Positions 52,605 through 61,726 of a stretch of DNA of 64,000 nucleotides are shown here, piece after piece. Source of the DNA: Zhihengliuella salsuginis (GTDB lineage Bacteria > Actinomycetota > Actinomycetes > Actinomycetales > Micrococcaceae). Made by a program: the position numbers and the translations under genes. The stretch spans positions 62,001 to 126,000 of the forward strand of contig NZ_BMXK01000005.1 of the NCBI RefSeq assembly GCF_014651715.1, written 5' to 3'. Below the pieces are notes generated by a model. It worked only from the letters and a program-made list of their open reading frames with translations. It had not been told where the DNA came from and ran no database searches. Numbering within the stretch: the first letter of the stretch is position 1; each line of letters begins with the position of its first letter.

Positions 52605-53293
52605 CCCGGGAGGCGTCAGGGCCGGCGGAGGCGATCGCGGTGGTCCTCGTCGACGACCAGGAGCTCGTGCGCACCGGACTGCGGGCGCTCGCCGAACGTG
52701 ACGGGGACATCCAGGTGGTCGCCGAGGCCGCCGACGGCCGCGCCGGGGTGAGCCGGGTGCGGCAGCTTCGCCCCGACGTCGTGCTGATGGACCTCCGGAT
52801 GCCCGTCATGGACGGGCTCGCCGCGACGGAGGAGATCGTCTCCGACCCCGGGCTGTCCGGCACGCGTGTGGTCATCCTGACCACGTTCGACGAGGACGAC
52901 GACGTGCTGCGTGCCGTCCGCATCGGGGCGAGCGGGTACCTACTCAAGGACATTGGGCCCGCCGAGCTGCGGGCGGCGATACGCACGGTGGCCGGAGGGC
53001 AGGCGTTGCTGTCGCCGGCGATCACCACCACGGTCATGCGGCAGCTGTCGGACTCGCGGGCCGGGCGGACGGACGAGTCGCTCGTGTCCGGGCTGACGGA
53101 CCGCGAGCGGGAGGTGCTGGCGCGGGTCGGGCTCGGGGAGTCGAACGACGAGATCGGCCGGGCCCTGTTCATCTCGCCGGCGACCGCGCGGACCTACGTC
53201 AGCCGGCTGCTCGCGAAACTGGGCGCCCGCGACCGTTCGCGCCTGGTGGTGATCGCCTACGAATCGGGGCTCGTGACGCCGGGGAACGGCTGA
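52601..53293 (+). CDS. Response regulator, NarL/FixJ family
   Basis: This 230-residue protein (GTG start) has a receiver domain with the phospho-acceptor Asp64 (VVLMDLRMPV) and a conserved Lys in LLKDI, then a LuxR-type helix-turn-helix (LTDREREVLARVGLGESNDEIG) from about residue 165. It is the partner of the kinase encoded upstream. The stop lies one base before that of the convergent excisionase-like gene. Confidence 0.92.
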   Translation: MTREASGPAEAIAVVLVDDQELVRTGLRALAERDGDIQVVAEAADGRAGVSRVRQLRPDVVLMDLRMPVMDGLAATEEIVSDPGLSGTRVVILTTFDEDDDVLRAVRIGASGYLLKDIGPAELRAAIRTVAGGQALLSPAITTTVMRQLSDSRAGRTDESLVSGLTDREREVLARVGLGESNDEIGRALFISPATARTYVSRLLAKLGARDRSRLVVIAYESGLVTPGNG

Positions 53294-53716
53294 TCAGACG
53301 TCGGCTTCCTCCGCGTCGTGGACGGCCGCGGCCCGCGACTCGAGCCACGCCTGGACGTCCTCCGGCCGGACGCGGCGGTGCGTGCCGCGGTAGTGCACGG
53401 GGATCGCGCCGGCGTCCGTCAGATTGCGCATGTAGGTGTTGGACACCCCCGCGAGCTGCGCGGCCTGCGACGTGTTCAGCCACGCCTCCGCCGTGCTCAC
53501 GGTGACGGATTCGCCGGCCGCGAGCCGGGTGAGGGCGTCCAGCACGACGGCGCTGGCGTCGGCCGGCAGCTGCAGGGCGGTCCCGTCCACGAACACGGTC
53601 ACGTCGCGGGCGCTCTCGAGCGAACGGGCCAGCCGGACGGCGTCGTCGTCGGGCAGTGCGGGATGGTTTGTCGCCTTCGTCAGCGCGGTGGTGTTGGATC
53701 CGGTGGTCCTGGCCAT
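53294..53716 (-). CDS. Excisionase/antitoxin-like DNA-binding protein
   Basis: This 140-residue protein has a C-terminal MerR/excisionase-type helix-turn-helix (NTSQAAQLAGVSNTYMRNLTDAGAIPVHYRGTHRRVRPEDV) after a helical N-terminus. Similar proteins act as antitoxins for PIN toxins, but no toxin gene follows. No phage genes are nearby, so it is an orphan regulator. Confidence 0.72.
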   Translation of the reverse strand: MARTTGSNTTALTKATNHPALPDDDAVRLARSLESARDVTVFVDGTALQLPADASAVVLDALTRLAAGESVTVSTAEAWLNTSQAAQLAGVSNTYMRNLTDAGAIPVHYRGTHRRVRPEDVQAWLESRAAAVHDAEEADV

Positions 53717-53894
53717 GATGTCCGCCTGTAGTCGGGGATGTGGCTGATGCAGTCGCGCGCCGCGGTGTCCCCTGGCGCGCGATGGTGGTCCGTTCCATTA
53801 TGACCTTAAGCACGGGCGCAGGTGTAAGTGCTCACAAGAGTGGCCATGATATGAGGCATGGCCCTGTGCCGACCGTCTCGATAGGGTGACGGAT

Positions 53895-53930
53895 GAATCG
53901 GTGGCGGGCGATGAACCGCATCGCCGATTC
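53895..53930. promoter_or_regulatory. Dyad upstream of betT
   Basis: GGCGATG-AACCG-CATCGCC (53907-53925) sits inside outer arms GAATCGG and CCGATTC. It lies 48 bases upstream of the BCCT start within a 262-base gene-free spacer, in the place of a BetI- or LysR-type operator. No betI gene is adjacent. Confidence 0.45.
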
Positions 53931-53978
53931 GTTCGAGGCAGACTGCACCCTGAGACTGATGAGCACCGACATGAGGCG

Positions 53979-56147
53979 ATGAAGACGATGACAACTGAAG
54001 CACCCGGAACCGAGGCCCCACCCGGGAGGGCCAAGATCAAAGTCAACAAACCAGTGCTGATCGGGTCCGCAGCGGGAATCCTCGCGATCACGCTCTGGGC
54101 GATGATCGCGCCGGGCAGCGCCGAGACCGTCATCTTCGGCGCCGTCGCCTGGGTGGGCACCACGTTCGGCTGGTACTACACCCTGCTGGTGGTGGTCGTC
54201 CTGGCGTTCGTGATCTTCGTGGCCGCCGGCAAGGTGGGCAAGACCCGCCTGGGCCCAGACCACTCGCGACCGCACTTCAACCTGTTCACGTGGACCGCCA
54301 TGCTGTTCGCCGCCGGCATCGGCGTGGACCTCATGTTCTTCTCCGTCGCGGAGCCGATCACGCAGTACATCCAGCCGCCGACCGGCGACGGCGAGACCGT
54401 CGAGGCGGCCCGCCAGGCGATGGTCTGGACGCTCTTCCACTACGGCATCCTCGGCTGGGGCCTCTACGCGCTCATGGGCCTGGCCCTGGCGTACTTCGCC
54501 TACCGCCACAACCTGCCGTTGAGTATCCGCTCGGCCCTCTACCCGATCATCGGCAAGCGCATCCACGGTGCGGCCGGCGACGCCGTCGACATCGCCGCAA
54601 TGCTCGGGACCATCTTCGGCATCGCCACGAGCCTCGGCATCGGCGTCGCCCAGCTCAACTACGGGCTGCACTTCATGTTCGGCCTGCCGCAGAACCTCAC
54701 GATGCAGATCGCTCTCATCGCGGTCGCCGTGATCATGGCGACGGCCTCGGTGGTCTCCGGCGTCGACAAGGGCATCCGCCGCCTCGCCGAGCTCAACGTG
54801 CTGCTGGCGATCGCCCTGATGGTCTTCGTGTTCATCGCCGGCAAGACCGCCTACCTGGCGGACGGCATCGTCGCCAACGTCGGCGACCTGATCTCCCGCT
54901 TCCCGGGCATGGCACTGGACACCTTCGCGTACGACCGCCCCGACGACTGGCTGAACGCCTGGACCCTGTTCTTCTGGGCCTGGTGGATCGCCTGGGCGCC
55001 GTTCGTGGGTCTCTTCCTCGCCCGCATCTCGCGCGGGCGCACCATCCGCCAGTTCGTGACCGGCGTCCTGGTGGTCCCGTTCGCGTTCATCGCCCTGTGG
55101 ATCTCGATCTTCGGCAACAGTGCCCTGGACGTGGTCCGGAGCGGGAACGGGGCGTTCGCCGACATCGCGATCAACCAGCCGGAGCAGGCGTTCTACGGGC
55201 TGCTGGAGCAGTATCCGGGCGTGATCATCAGCGCCGCGATCGCGACGTTCACGGGCATGCTGTTCTACGTCACGAGTGCCGACTCCGGCGCCCTGGTGAT
55301 GAGCAACTTCACGTCGCGGCTGACCGATCCGGAAGCCGACGGTCCGCCGTGGCTGCGCATCTTCTGGGCCGTCGTCACGGGCCTGCTGACGCTGGCGATG
55401 CTGATCGTCGGCGGCGTCTCGACGCTGCAGGCGGCCACCGTGATCATGGGGCTGCCCTTCTCGATCGTGCTGGTCTTCATCATGATCGGCCTCTACAAGG
55501 CGCTGCGCGTCGAATCGGCGCTGGCGGCGTCGTACCGGCAGGGCCTGCCCTCGGTCCTGTCCTCCCGCGCCAACGCGGCCGGCGACCAGCGGCGCGGCTG
55601 GCGGCAGCGGCTCACGCGCGCGCTGAGCTACCCGAGCAGCCGGACGACCCAGCGGTTCATGACCGAGGTCGTCTGCCCGGCGCTCGAGGAGGTCAGGGAG
55701 GAGCTCGAACGCCAGGGAGTCAAGGCGACGCTGAACACCCAGCGCCTCGACGCCTTCGGCATCGACACCGTTGACCTGTTCATCGATTTCGACGGCGAAC
55801 GCGACTTCAAGTTCCAGGTGTACCCGGTCCAGCACGAGATCCCGTCCTACGCGCGGGCCACGAGCGCCACCGACCGCTACTACCGGCTCGAGGTGTTCTC
55901 GCTCGAGGGCAGCTACGGCTACGATCTGTACGGTCTGAGCCAGGAGCAGGTCATCGCCGATGTCCTGGACCACTACGAGATCCACCTCGAGTTCCTGCAC
56001 CAGTCCACGTCCACCGGGGCGCTGCCGACCAGCACCGTCACCGAACCGCACAACGTCACCACCGGGTGGGGCGGCGACTACGACACAGCCGCAGAGCCGG
56101 CTGACAACCAGGCCGGCGGCGACGCCGAGCCCGTCAAGGAAGGTTAG
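53979..56147 (+). CDS. betT: BCCT-family choline/glycine-betaine transporter
   Basis: This protein has 722 residues from ATG 53979. It has twelve hydrophobic helices, with the conserved WTAMLFAAGIGVDLMFFSVAEP segment and WTLFFWAWWIAWAPFVG around the aromatic substrate cage. A long C-terminal cytoplasmic domain of about 200 residues (RTTQRFMTEVVCPALEEV onward) is the osmosensing extension typical of BetT. It is followed after four bases by betB, so it supplies choline for betaine synthesis. Confidence 0.92.
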   Translation: MKTMTTEAPGTEAPPGRAKIKVNKPVLIGSAAGILAITLWAMIAPGSAETVIFGAVAWVGTTFGWYYTLLVVVVLAFVIFVAAGKVGKTRLGPDHSRPHFNLFTWTAMLFAAGIGVDLMFFSVAEPITQYIQPPTGDGETVEAARQAMVWTLFHYGILGWGLYALMGLALAYFAYRHNLPLSIRSALYPIIGKRIHGAAGDAVDIAAMLGTIFGIATSLGIGVAQLNYGLHFMFGLPQNLTMQIALIAVAVIMATASVVSGVDKGIRRLAELNVLLAIALMVFVFIAGKTAYLADGIVANVGDLISRFPGMALDTFAYDRPDDWLNAWTLFFWAWWIAWAPFVGLFLARISRGRTIRQFVTGVLVVPFAFIALWISIFGNSALDVVRSGNGAFADIAINQPEQAFYGLLEQYPGVIISAAIATFTGMLFYVTSADSGALVMSNFTSRLTDPEADGPPWLRIFWAVVTGLLTLAMLIVGGVSTLQAATVIMGLPFSIVLVFIMIGLYKALRVESALAASYRQGLPSVLSSRANAAGDQRRGWRQRLTRALSYPSSRTTQRFMTEVVCPALEEVREELERQGVKATLNTQRLDAFGIDTVDLFIDFDGERDFKFQVYPVQHEIPSYARATSATDRYYRLEVFSLEGSYGYDLYGLSQEQVIADVLDHYEIHLEFLHQSTSTGALPTSTVTEPHNVTTGWGGDYDTAAEPADNQAGGDAEPVKEG

Positions 56148-56151
56148 GGAT

Positions 56152-57651
56152 ATGGCGGATACCGCAACCCTGTACATCGACGGCCAGTGGGTCCCGGCCG
56201 CGTCGGGCGCCACCCGCACGATCGTCTGCCCCGCCGACGGCACGGAGGCCGCCGTCGTCTCCGAGGCCTCCCGGGAGGACACAGAGCGCGCGATCGCGGC
56301 TGCCCGCGCGGCGTTCGACTCCGGCGTGTGGTCCTCCGTCCCCGCTCCGGAGCGCGGCGCGTTCCTGTTGAAGGTCGCGGCCCGGCTGCGCGAGCGCAAG
56401 GACGAGTTCGCGAAGGCCGAGTCCGCCGACACCGGCAAGCGCTTCGTCGAGTCCCAGATCGACATGGACGACATCGCGGCGTGCTTCGAGTTCTTCGGCC
56501 GGCTGGCGGGCCAGCAGGCCGGACGCATCGTCGACGCCGGCGACAACAGCGTGCTCAGCCGGATCGTCTACGAGCCCGTGGGCGTGTGCGGCATGATCAC
56601 GCCGTGGAACTACCCGCTGCTGCAGGCCGCCTGGAAGCTGGCCCCGGCCATCGCCGCCGGCTGCTCGTTCGTGCTCAAGCCGTCCGAGCTGACCCCGTCG
56701 ACGTCGATCCTGATGATGGACGTCTTCGCCGAGCTCGGTCTCCCGGACGGCGTCGCGAACCTCGTCTCCGGCACGGGCCCCGACGCCGGGGCGCCGCTGT
56801 CGGAGCACCCGGACGTCGATCTCGTCTCCTTCACGGGCGGCCTCGCCACCGGCAAGATCATCGCCGCGGCCGCCGCGGGCACGGTGAAGAAGGTCGCGCT
56901 CGAGCTGGGCGGCAAGAACCCGAACGTGATCTTCGCCGACGCCGACTTCGACGCCGCGGTGGACAACGCGCTCAACGCCGCGTTCGTGCACTCCGGCCAG
57001 GTCTGCTCCGCCGGCGCCCGGCTGGTGGTCCACGAGGACATCGCCGAGAAGTTCGTGGACGAGCTGGTCCGCCGCGCGGAGCAGATCCGCATCGGCGGTC
57101 CGTACGACGACGCCGCGGAGACCGGTCCGCTGATCTCCGCAGCGCACCGGGACAAGGTGCACGCCTACGTCCAGGCCGGCATCGCCGAGGGCGCCCGCGT
57201 GCGCACCGGCGGGCGCTTCGCCACCGACGAGGACGGCGAGGGCCTCGGCTCCGGCATCTACTACCTGCCGACCGTCATCGACAACGTGCTGCGCGGGATG
57301 TCCGTCGTCGTGGAGGAGGCGTTCGGGCCGACCGTGACTGTCGAGACGTTCGCCGACGAGGACGAGGCCGTCGCCATCGCCAACGACACCGTCTACGGCC
57401 TGGCCGGCGCGGTGTGGAGCCAGGACGCGGGCCTCGCCCAGCGCGTGGCCGGGCGCCTGCGCCACGGCACCATCTGGATCAACGACTTCCACCCCTACCT
57501 GCCGCAGGCGGAGTGGGGCGGTTTCGGCCAGTCCGGCGTGGGCCGCGAGCTGGGCCCGATGGGCCTGTCCGAGTACCAGGAGGCCAAGCACGTCTACCAG
57601 AACACGGCACCGGCGGTCACGGGCTGGTTCGCCGACCACTCCGCCAAGTAG
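56152..57651 (+). CDS. betB: Betaine-aldehyde dehydrogenase
   Basis: This 499-residue NAD(P)-dependent aldehyde dehydrogenase has VCGMITPWNYPLLQAAWK, a nucleotide site FTGGLATGK, ELGGKNPNVIF with the general base Glu, and the catalytic cysteine in GQVCSAG. It converts betaine aldehyde to glycine betaine. The start follows a purine-rich GGAAGG stretch. The gene is contiguous with betT and betA in one operon. Confidence 0.93.
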   Translation: MADTATLYIDGQWVPAASGATRTIVCPADGTEAAVVSEASREDTERAIAAARAAFDSGVWSSVPAPERGAFLLKVAARLRERKDEFAKAESADTGKRFVESQIDMDDIAACFEFFGRLAGQQAGRIVDAGDNSVLSRIVYEPVGVCGMITPWNYPLLQAAWKLAPAIAAGCSFVLKPSELTPSTSILMMDVFAELGLPDGVANLVSGTGPDAGAPLSEHPDVDLVSFTGGLATGKIIAAAAAGTVKKVALELGGKNPNVIFADADFDAAVDNALNAAFVHSGQVCSAGARLVVHEDIAEKFVDELVRRAEQIRIGGPYDDAAETGPLISAAHRDKVHAYVQAGIAEGARVRTGGRFATDEDGEGLGSGIYYLPTVIDNVLRGMSVVVEEAFGPTVTVETFADEDEAVAIANDTVYGLAGAVWSQDAGLAQRVAGRLRHGTIWINDFHPYLPQAEWGGFGQSGVGRELGPMGLSEYQEAKHVYQNTAPAVTGWFADHSAK

Positions 57652-57660
57652 GGAGCGACC

Positions 57661-59229
57661 ATGAGCGAGAACAACCAGACCGAATTCGACTACATCGTCG
57701 TCGGCGGCGGCTCCGCGGGCGCGGCCGTCGCAGCCCGCCTCAGCGAGGACCCGGCCGTGCAGGTCGCCCTCGTCGAGGCCGGCCCGGACGACCGCGACAT
57801 CCCCGAGGTTCTCCAGCTGGACCGCTGGATGGAGCTGCTCGAGTCCGGCTACGACTGGGACTACCCGATCGAGCCGCAGGAGAACGGCAACTCCTTCATG
57901 CGCCACGCCCGCGCCCGCGTCATGGGCGGCTGCTCGAGCCACAACTCGTGCATCGCGTTCTGGGCCCCGCGCGAGGACCTCGACGAGTGGGAGTCGAAGT
58001 TCGGCGCCACCGGCTGGAACGCCGAGAACCTGTACCCGCTGTACAAGCGCCTCGAGACCAACGAGGACGCCGGCGACGACGCCCCGCACCACGGCGATTC
58101 CGGGCCGGTGCACCTGATGAACGTGCCCGCGAAGGACCTGTCGGGCGTGGCCCTGCTGGACGCCGCCGAGGCGGCCGGCATTCCACGCGCCAAGTTCAAC
58201 AACGACGAGACCGTGGTCAACGGCGCCAACTTCTTCCAGATCAACCGGCAGGCCGACGGCACCCGCTCCTCGAGCTCCGTCTCCTACATCCACCCGATCA
58301 TGGACCGTCCGAACTTCCACCTGCTGACGGGCCTGCGCGGCAAGGAGCTGCGCTTCGACGGCGAGACCTGCACCGGCGTCTCCGTCGTCGACAACGCGTT
58401 CGCGCGCACCCACGAGCTGACCGCCCGCCGCGAGGTCGTCCTCTCCGCCGGCGCGATCGACTCGCCGAAGCTGCTGATGCTCTCGGGCATCGGCCCGGCG
58501 GAGCACCTGGCCGAGCACGGCATCGAGGTCCGCGTGGACTCGCCGGGCGTCGGCGAGCACCTGCAGGACCACCCCGAGGGCGTCATCCAGTGGGAGGCGA
58601 AGAAGCCCATGGCCGAGGAGTCCACCCAGTGGTGGGAGATCGGCGTCTTCACCCCCACGCAGGAGGGTCTGGACCGCCCGGATTTGATGATGCACTACGG
58701 GACCGTTCCGTTCGACATGCACACCCTGCGCCAGGGCTACCCGACCACGGAGAACGGCTTCTGCCTGACCCCGAACGTCACCCACGCGAAGTCGCGCGGA
58801 ACGGTCCGCCTGCGCTCGCGCGACTTCCGCGACAAGCCGATGGTCGATCCGCGCTACTTCACCGATCCCGAGGGCCACGACATGCGCGTCATGGTCGCCG
58901 GCATCCGCAAGGCGCGCGAGATCGTCTCCCAGCCGGCCATGGCCGAGTGGGCGGGCGAGGAGCTCTACCCGGGCCGGGACGCGCAGACCGACGAGCAGAT
59001 CCAGGACTACATCAAGAAGACCCACAACACCGTGTACCACCCGGCCGGCACCGTCCGGATGGGCGCGGCCGACGACGCCATGTCGCCGCTCGACCCCGAG
59101 CTGCGCGTCAAGGGCGTCAAGGGGCTGCGCGTGGCCGACGCCTCGGTCATGCCGGAGCTCGTCACGGTGAACCCGAACATCACCACCATGATGATCGGCG
59201 AGCGCTGCGCGGACCTGATCCGCGGGTAG
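57661..59229 (+). CDS. betA: Choline dehydrogenase, GMC oxidoreductase family
   Basis: This 522-residue flavoprotein has the FAD motif YIVVGGGSAGAAVAARL, GGCSSHNSCIAFW (GMC signature 1 region), and GAIDSPKLLMLSGIGP (signature 2). The catalytic histidine pair lies near NTVYHPAGTVRMG. It oxidises choline to betaine aldehyde. A long terminator follows. Confidence 0.93.
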   Translation: MSENNQTEFDYIVVGGGSAGAAVAARLSEDPAVQVALVEAGPDDRDIPEVLQLDRWMELLESGYDWDYPIEPQENGNSFMRHARARVMGGCSSHNSCIAFWAPREDLDEWESKFGATGWNAENLYPLYKRLETNEDAGDDAPHHGDSGPVHLMNVPAKDLSGVALLDAAEAAGIPRAKFNNDETVVNGANFFQINRQADGTRSSSSVSYIHPIMDRPNFHLLTGLRGKELRFDGETCTGVSVVDNAFARTHELTARREVVLSAGAIDSPKLLMLSGIGPAEHLAEHGIEVRVDSPGVGEHLQDHPEGVIQWEAKKPMAEESTQWWEIGVFTPTQEGLDRPDLMMHYGTVPFDMHTLRQGYPTTENGFCLTPNVTHAKSRGTVRLRSRDFRDKPMVDPRYFTDPEGHDMRVMVAGIRKAREIVSQPAMAEWAGEELYPGRDAQTDEQIQDYIKKTHNTVYHPAGTVRMGAADDAMSPLDPELRVKGVKGLRVADASVMPELVTVNPNITTMMIGERCADLIRG

Positions 59230-59254
59230 GGGTTCATCCCCAGAACGACGACGC

Positions 59255-59295
59255 CGGGCGCCGACTCACCTCGAAACGGGGGGAGTCGGCGCCCG
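59255..59295 (+). terminator. Terminator after betA
   Basis: CGGGCGCCGACTC and GAGTCGGCGCCCG form a perfect 13-bp stem with a 15-base loop, 25 bases after the betA stop. There is no U-tract. The rest of the 287-base spacer up to the malic enzyme shows no gene. Confidence 0.7.
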
Positions 59296-59516
59296 TCGCC
59301 ATTCGACTGTGAAGCAGACGCCTCTGGAATTCCGTACCCGATTCCGCGTACCGTGGAAGTGCACGGTCTAAAGAAAGTACTGACCACTGCGACACTGGCG
59401 TCGCCGATGACCTCGCGACCCAGCGCAGCGTATGCCTTGATGCCCGACTGCCGCTTGTGATCAGAGCGCGGGCACCGATCAGATCTTTCTTCTCCCATTG
59501 TTCAAGGAGCACCCCC

Positions 59517-60686
59517 GTGTCCGTTTCCACTGCGTCAACGACGACGCCCATCACCCGCGACGAGATCTTCGCCTCCCACGAGGGCGGGAAACTCACCGTC
59601 GAGAGCACGATGCCCCTCGACACCAAACGCGCCCTCTCGATCGCCTATACCCCCGGGGTCGCCCAGGTCTCCCGCGAGATCTCCGAGGACCCGTCCAAGC
59701 ACGCCACCCACACGTGGGCCTCGCGGCTCGTCGCCGTGGTCTCCGACGGCACCGCCGTGCTGGGCCTCGGCAACATCGGCGCCGCCGCCTCGCTGCCCGT
59801 CATGGAGGGCAAGTCCGCGCTCTTCCGCGAGTTCGGCGGACTCAATTCGATCCCGCTGGTCCTCGACACCACCGATGTGGACGAGATCGTCGAGACCCTC
59901 GTCCGCCTGCGCCCGAGCTTCGGCGCCGTGAACCTCGAGGACATCGCCGCCCCGCGCTGTTTCGAGCTGGAAGAGAAGGTCATCGAGGCGCTCGACTGCC
60001 CGGTCATGCACGACGACCAGCACGGCACCGCCGTCGTCGTCCTCGCCGCACTGACCAACGCCGCCAAGCTGACCGGCCGGAAGTTCGAGGACATGCGGGT
60101 CGTCGTCGCCGGTGCCGGTTCGGCCGGCATCGCGATCGCCGAGATCCTCATCGCCCGCGGCATCGGCGACGTCATCATCACCGACTCCAAGGGCGTGATC
60201 CACCGCGACCGCGACGACCTGAACCACATCAAGGCCCGCTACGCGGCCAAGACCAACCGCGATCACGTCGTCGGCGGGATCGCCGACGCGCTCGAGGGGG
60301 CCGACGCGTTCGTCGGCGTCTCCTCGTCGAAGGTCGCCGAGGAGGATCTGGCCCGGATGAACGACGACGCCATCATCTTCGCGCTGTCGAACCCCGACCC
60401 GGAGGTCATGCCGGACGTCGCGGCCCGCCACGCGGCCGTCGTCGCCACCGGGCGTTCGGACTTCCCGAACCAGATCAACAACGTCCTCGCGTTCCCGGGG
60501 ATCTTCCGCGGCGCCCTCGACGCGGGCGCCCGGCGCATCACCTCGGAGATGAAGATCGCCGCGGCGGAAGCCATTGCGGAGCTCGCGGACGACAAGCTCA
60601 GCCCGGACTACATCGTGCCCTCCCCGCTGGACCCGCGGGTCGGCCCGGCCGTGGCCGAGGCCGTGGCGGCGGCCTCCCAGCAGTAG
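59517..60686 (+). CDS. NAD-dependent malic enzyme
   Basis: This protein has 389 residues from GTG 59517, which follows AAGGAG. It has SIAYTPGVAQVSREI with the catalytic tyrosine, HDDQHGTAVVVLAAL (metal/substrate site), VVAGAGSAGIAIAEIL (Rossmann) and FALSNPDPEV. It decarboxylates malate to pyruvate. The length is that of the short bacterial MaeB-like form without a phosphotransacetylase domain. Confidence 0.92.
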   Translation: MSVSTASTTTPITRDEIFASHEGGKLTVESTMPLDTKRALSIAYTPGVAQVSREISEDPSKHATHTWASRLVAVVSDGTAVLGLGNIGAAASLPVMEGKSALFREFGGLNSIPLVLDTTDVDEIVETLVRLRPSFGAVNLEDIAAPRCFELEEKVIEALDCPVMHDDQHGTAVVVLAALTNAAKLTGRKFEDMRVVVAGAGSAGIAIAEILIARGIGDVIITDSKGVIHRDRDDLNHIKARYAAKTNRDHVVGGIADALEGADAFVGVSSSKVAEEDLARMNDDAIIFALSNPDPEVMPDVAARHAAVVATGRSDFPNQINNVLAFPGIFRGALDAGARRITSEMKIAAAEAIAELADDKLSPDYIVPSPLDPRVGPAVAEAVAAASQQ

Positions 60687-60705
60687 CGTCGGAGCGCACG
60701 ACTGC

Positions 60706-60756
60706 GACGTCAATTTCACCTAGTGGTCGGCGTGCGCACTAGACGAAACTGACGTC
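60706..60756. repeat. Long imperfect hairpin, 20-base arms
   Basis: The arm GACGTCAATTTCACCTAGTG and the inverse of CACTAGACGAAACTGACGTC agree in 17 of 20 positions, around an 11-base loop. It occupies the spacer between the malic enzyme and CitE-like genes. It may be a terminator or a small palindromic repeat element. Confidence 0.5.
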
Positions 60757-60873
60757 ATGACAGCACGGCGGCGGGCGGGGACCGGAGAGCGGTCGCCGCC
60801 CGCCGCCGTCGTGCCCGATGATGAATATGTGCGCAAATGGAGCGCGCGTCCCGTTCCCCGATAGGCTGTGAGC

Positions 60874-61719
60874 ATGTCCCTCCGCAACCGCCGCGCCGCC
60901 GCCCTGCCGGCCAAACTGTCCCGCTCCTGGCTCCTCGTCAACGCCGCGAAGGCCGAGCTCTTCGCGCCGGCGCTGGCCTCCGAGGCCGATTCGGTGATTT
61001 TCGACATGGAGGCGGCGGTGCCCGACGACGGCAAGGACGCCGCCCGCGACAACGTGGTCGAGGCGCTCAACTCCGGCATGACCGCCTGGGTGCGGGTCAA
61101 CGGCATCGACACTGACTTCTGGGCCGACGATCTCGCCGCCCTGTCGAAGACCAAGGGCCTGCGCGGCGTCATGCTGGCCATGGCCGAGCAGCCGGAACAG
61201 GTCGCGCACACGGCCATGCGCCTGCAGGCCGGAACGCCCGTGCTGGCGCTGATCGAGACGGCGCTCGGGCTGGAGAACGCGACCGCCGTCGCCTCCGCCC
61301 CGGGCACCTTCCGGCTCGCGTTCGGGACCAACGACTTCCGCAAGGACACCGGCATCTCCGACGACCCGATGGCCCTGGCCTATGCGCGCAGCCGCCTGGT
61401 CATCGCCTCCCGCGTCGGCAAGCTCCCCGGCCCGATCGACGGGCCGTCCCTCGCCGCGGCGCCGACCGAGCAGGTCGTCGCGGACGCGTCGGTGACGGCG
61501 TCGATGGGCATGACCGGCAAGCTCTCCCTGTCGCCGGACCAGGTCGAGGACGTCAACCACGCCCTGGCCCCGAGCGTGGACGAGCTCTCCTGGGCGAAGG
61601 AGCTGCTCGAGGCGCACGCCGCCGGCGGAGCCATCGGCGACGGGTCCTACCTGCCGCGCCTGGCCCGCGCCCAGAAGATCGCGGACCTGGCCGAGTCCTA
61701 CGGCCTCTGGAACGCGTAG
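60874..61719 (+). CDS. HpcH/HpaI aldolase, citrate-lyase beta (CitE)-like
   Basis: This 281-residue TIM-barrel protein has SWLLVNAAKAELF, FDMEAAVPDDGK (the family's DLEDAV, with Asp replaced by Ala), LIETALGLENA and LAFGTNDF with the metal-binding acids. Such proteins cleave acyl-CoA substrates or act on malyl- or citramalyl-CoA; the altered first motif could alter metal binding. It sits alone, next to the malic enzyme. The start at ATG 60874 has a weak ribosome site. Confidence 0.8.
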   Translation: MSLRNRRAAALPAKLSRSWLLVNAAKAELFAPALASEADSVIFDMEAAVPDDGKDAARDNVVEALNSGMTAWVRVNGIDTDFWADDLAALSKTKGLRGVMLAMAEQPEQVAHTAMRLQAGTPVLALIETALGLENATAVASAPGTFRLAFGTNDFRKDTGISDDPMALAYARSRLVIASRVGKLPGPIDGPSLAAAPTEQVVADASVTASMGMTGKLSLSPDQVEDVNHALAPSVDELSWAKELLEAHAAGGAIGDGSYLPRLARAQKIADLAESYGLWNA

Positions 61720-61726
61720 CCCGCCC

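Noticed and set aside
53294-53716. A toxin-antitoxin pair.
   Set aside because: The antitoxin-like protein has no neighbouring toxin gene; the adjacent gene is the response regulator on the other strand.
53832-56546. Very long reverse-strand open frames, such as the 904-codon frame antisense to betT and the long frames antisense to betB and betA.
   Set aside because: They are codon-shadow frames of high-GC genes, with Arg/Ala/Gly/Asp-rich composition and no domain or ribosome site. The forward genes are unmistakable.
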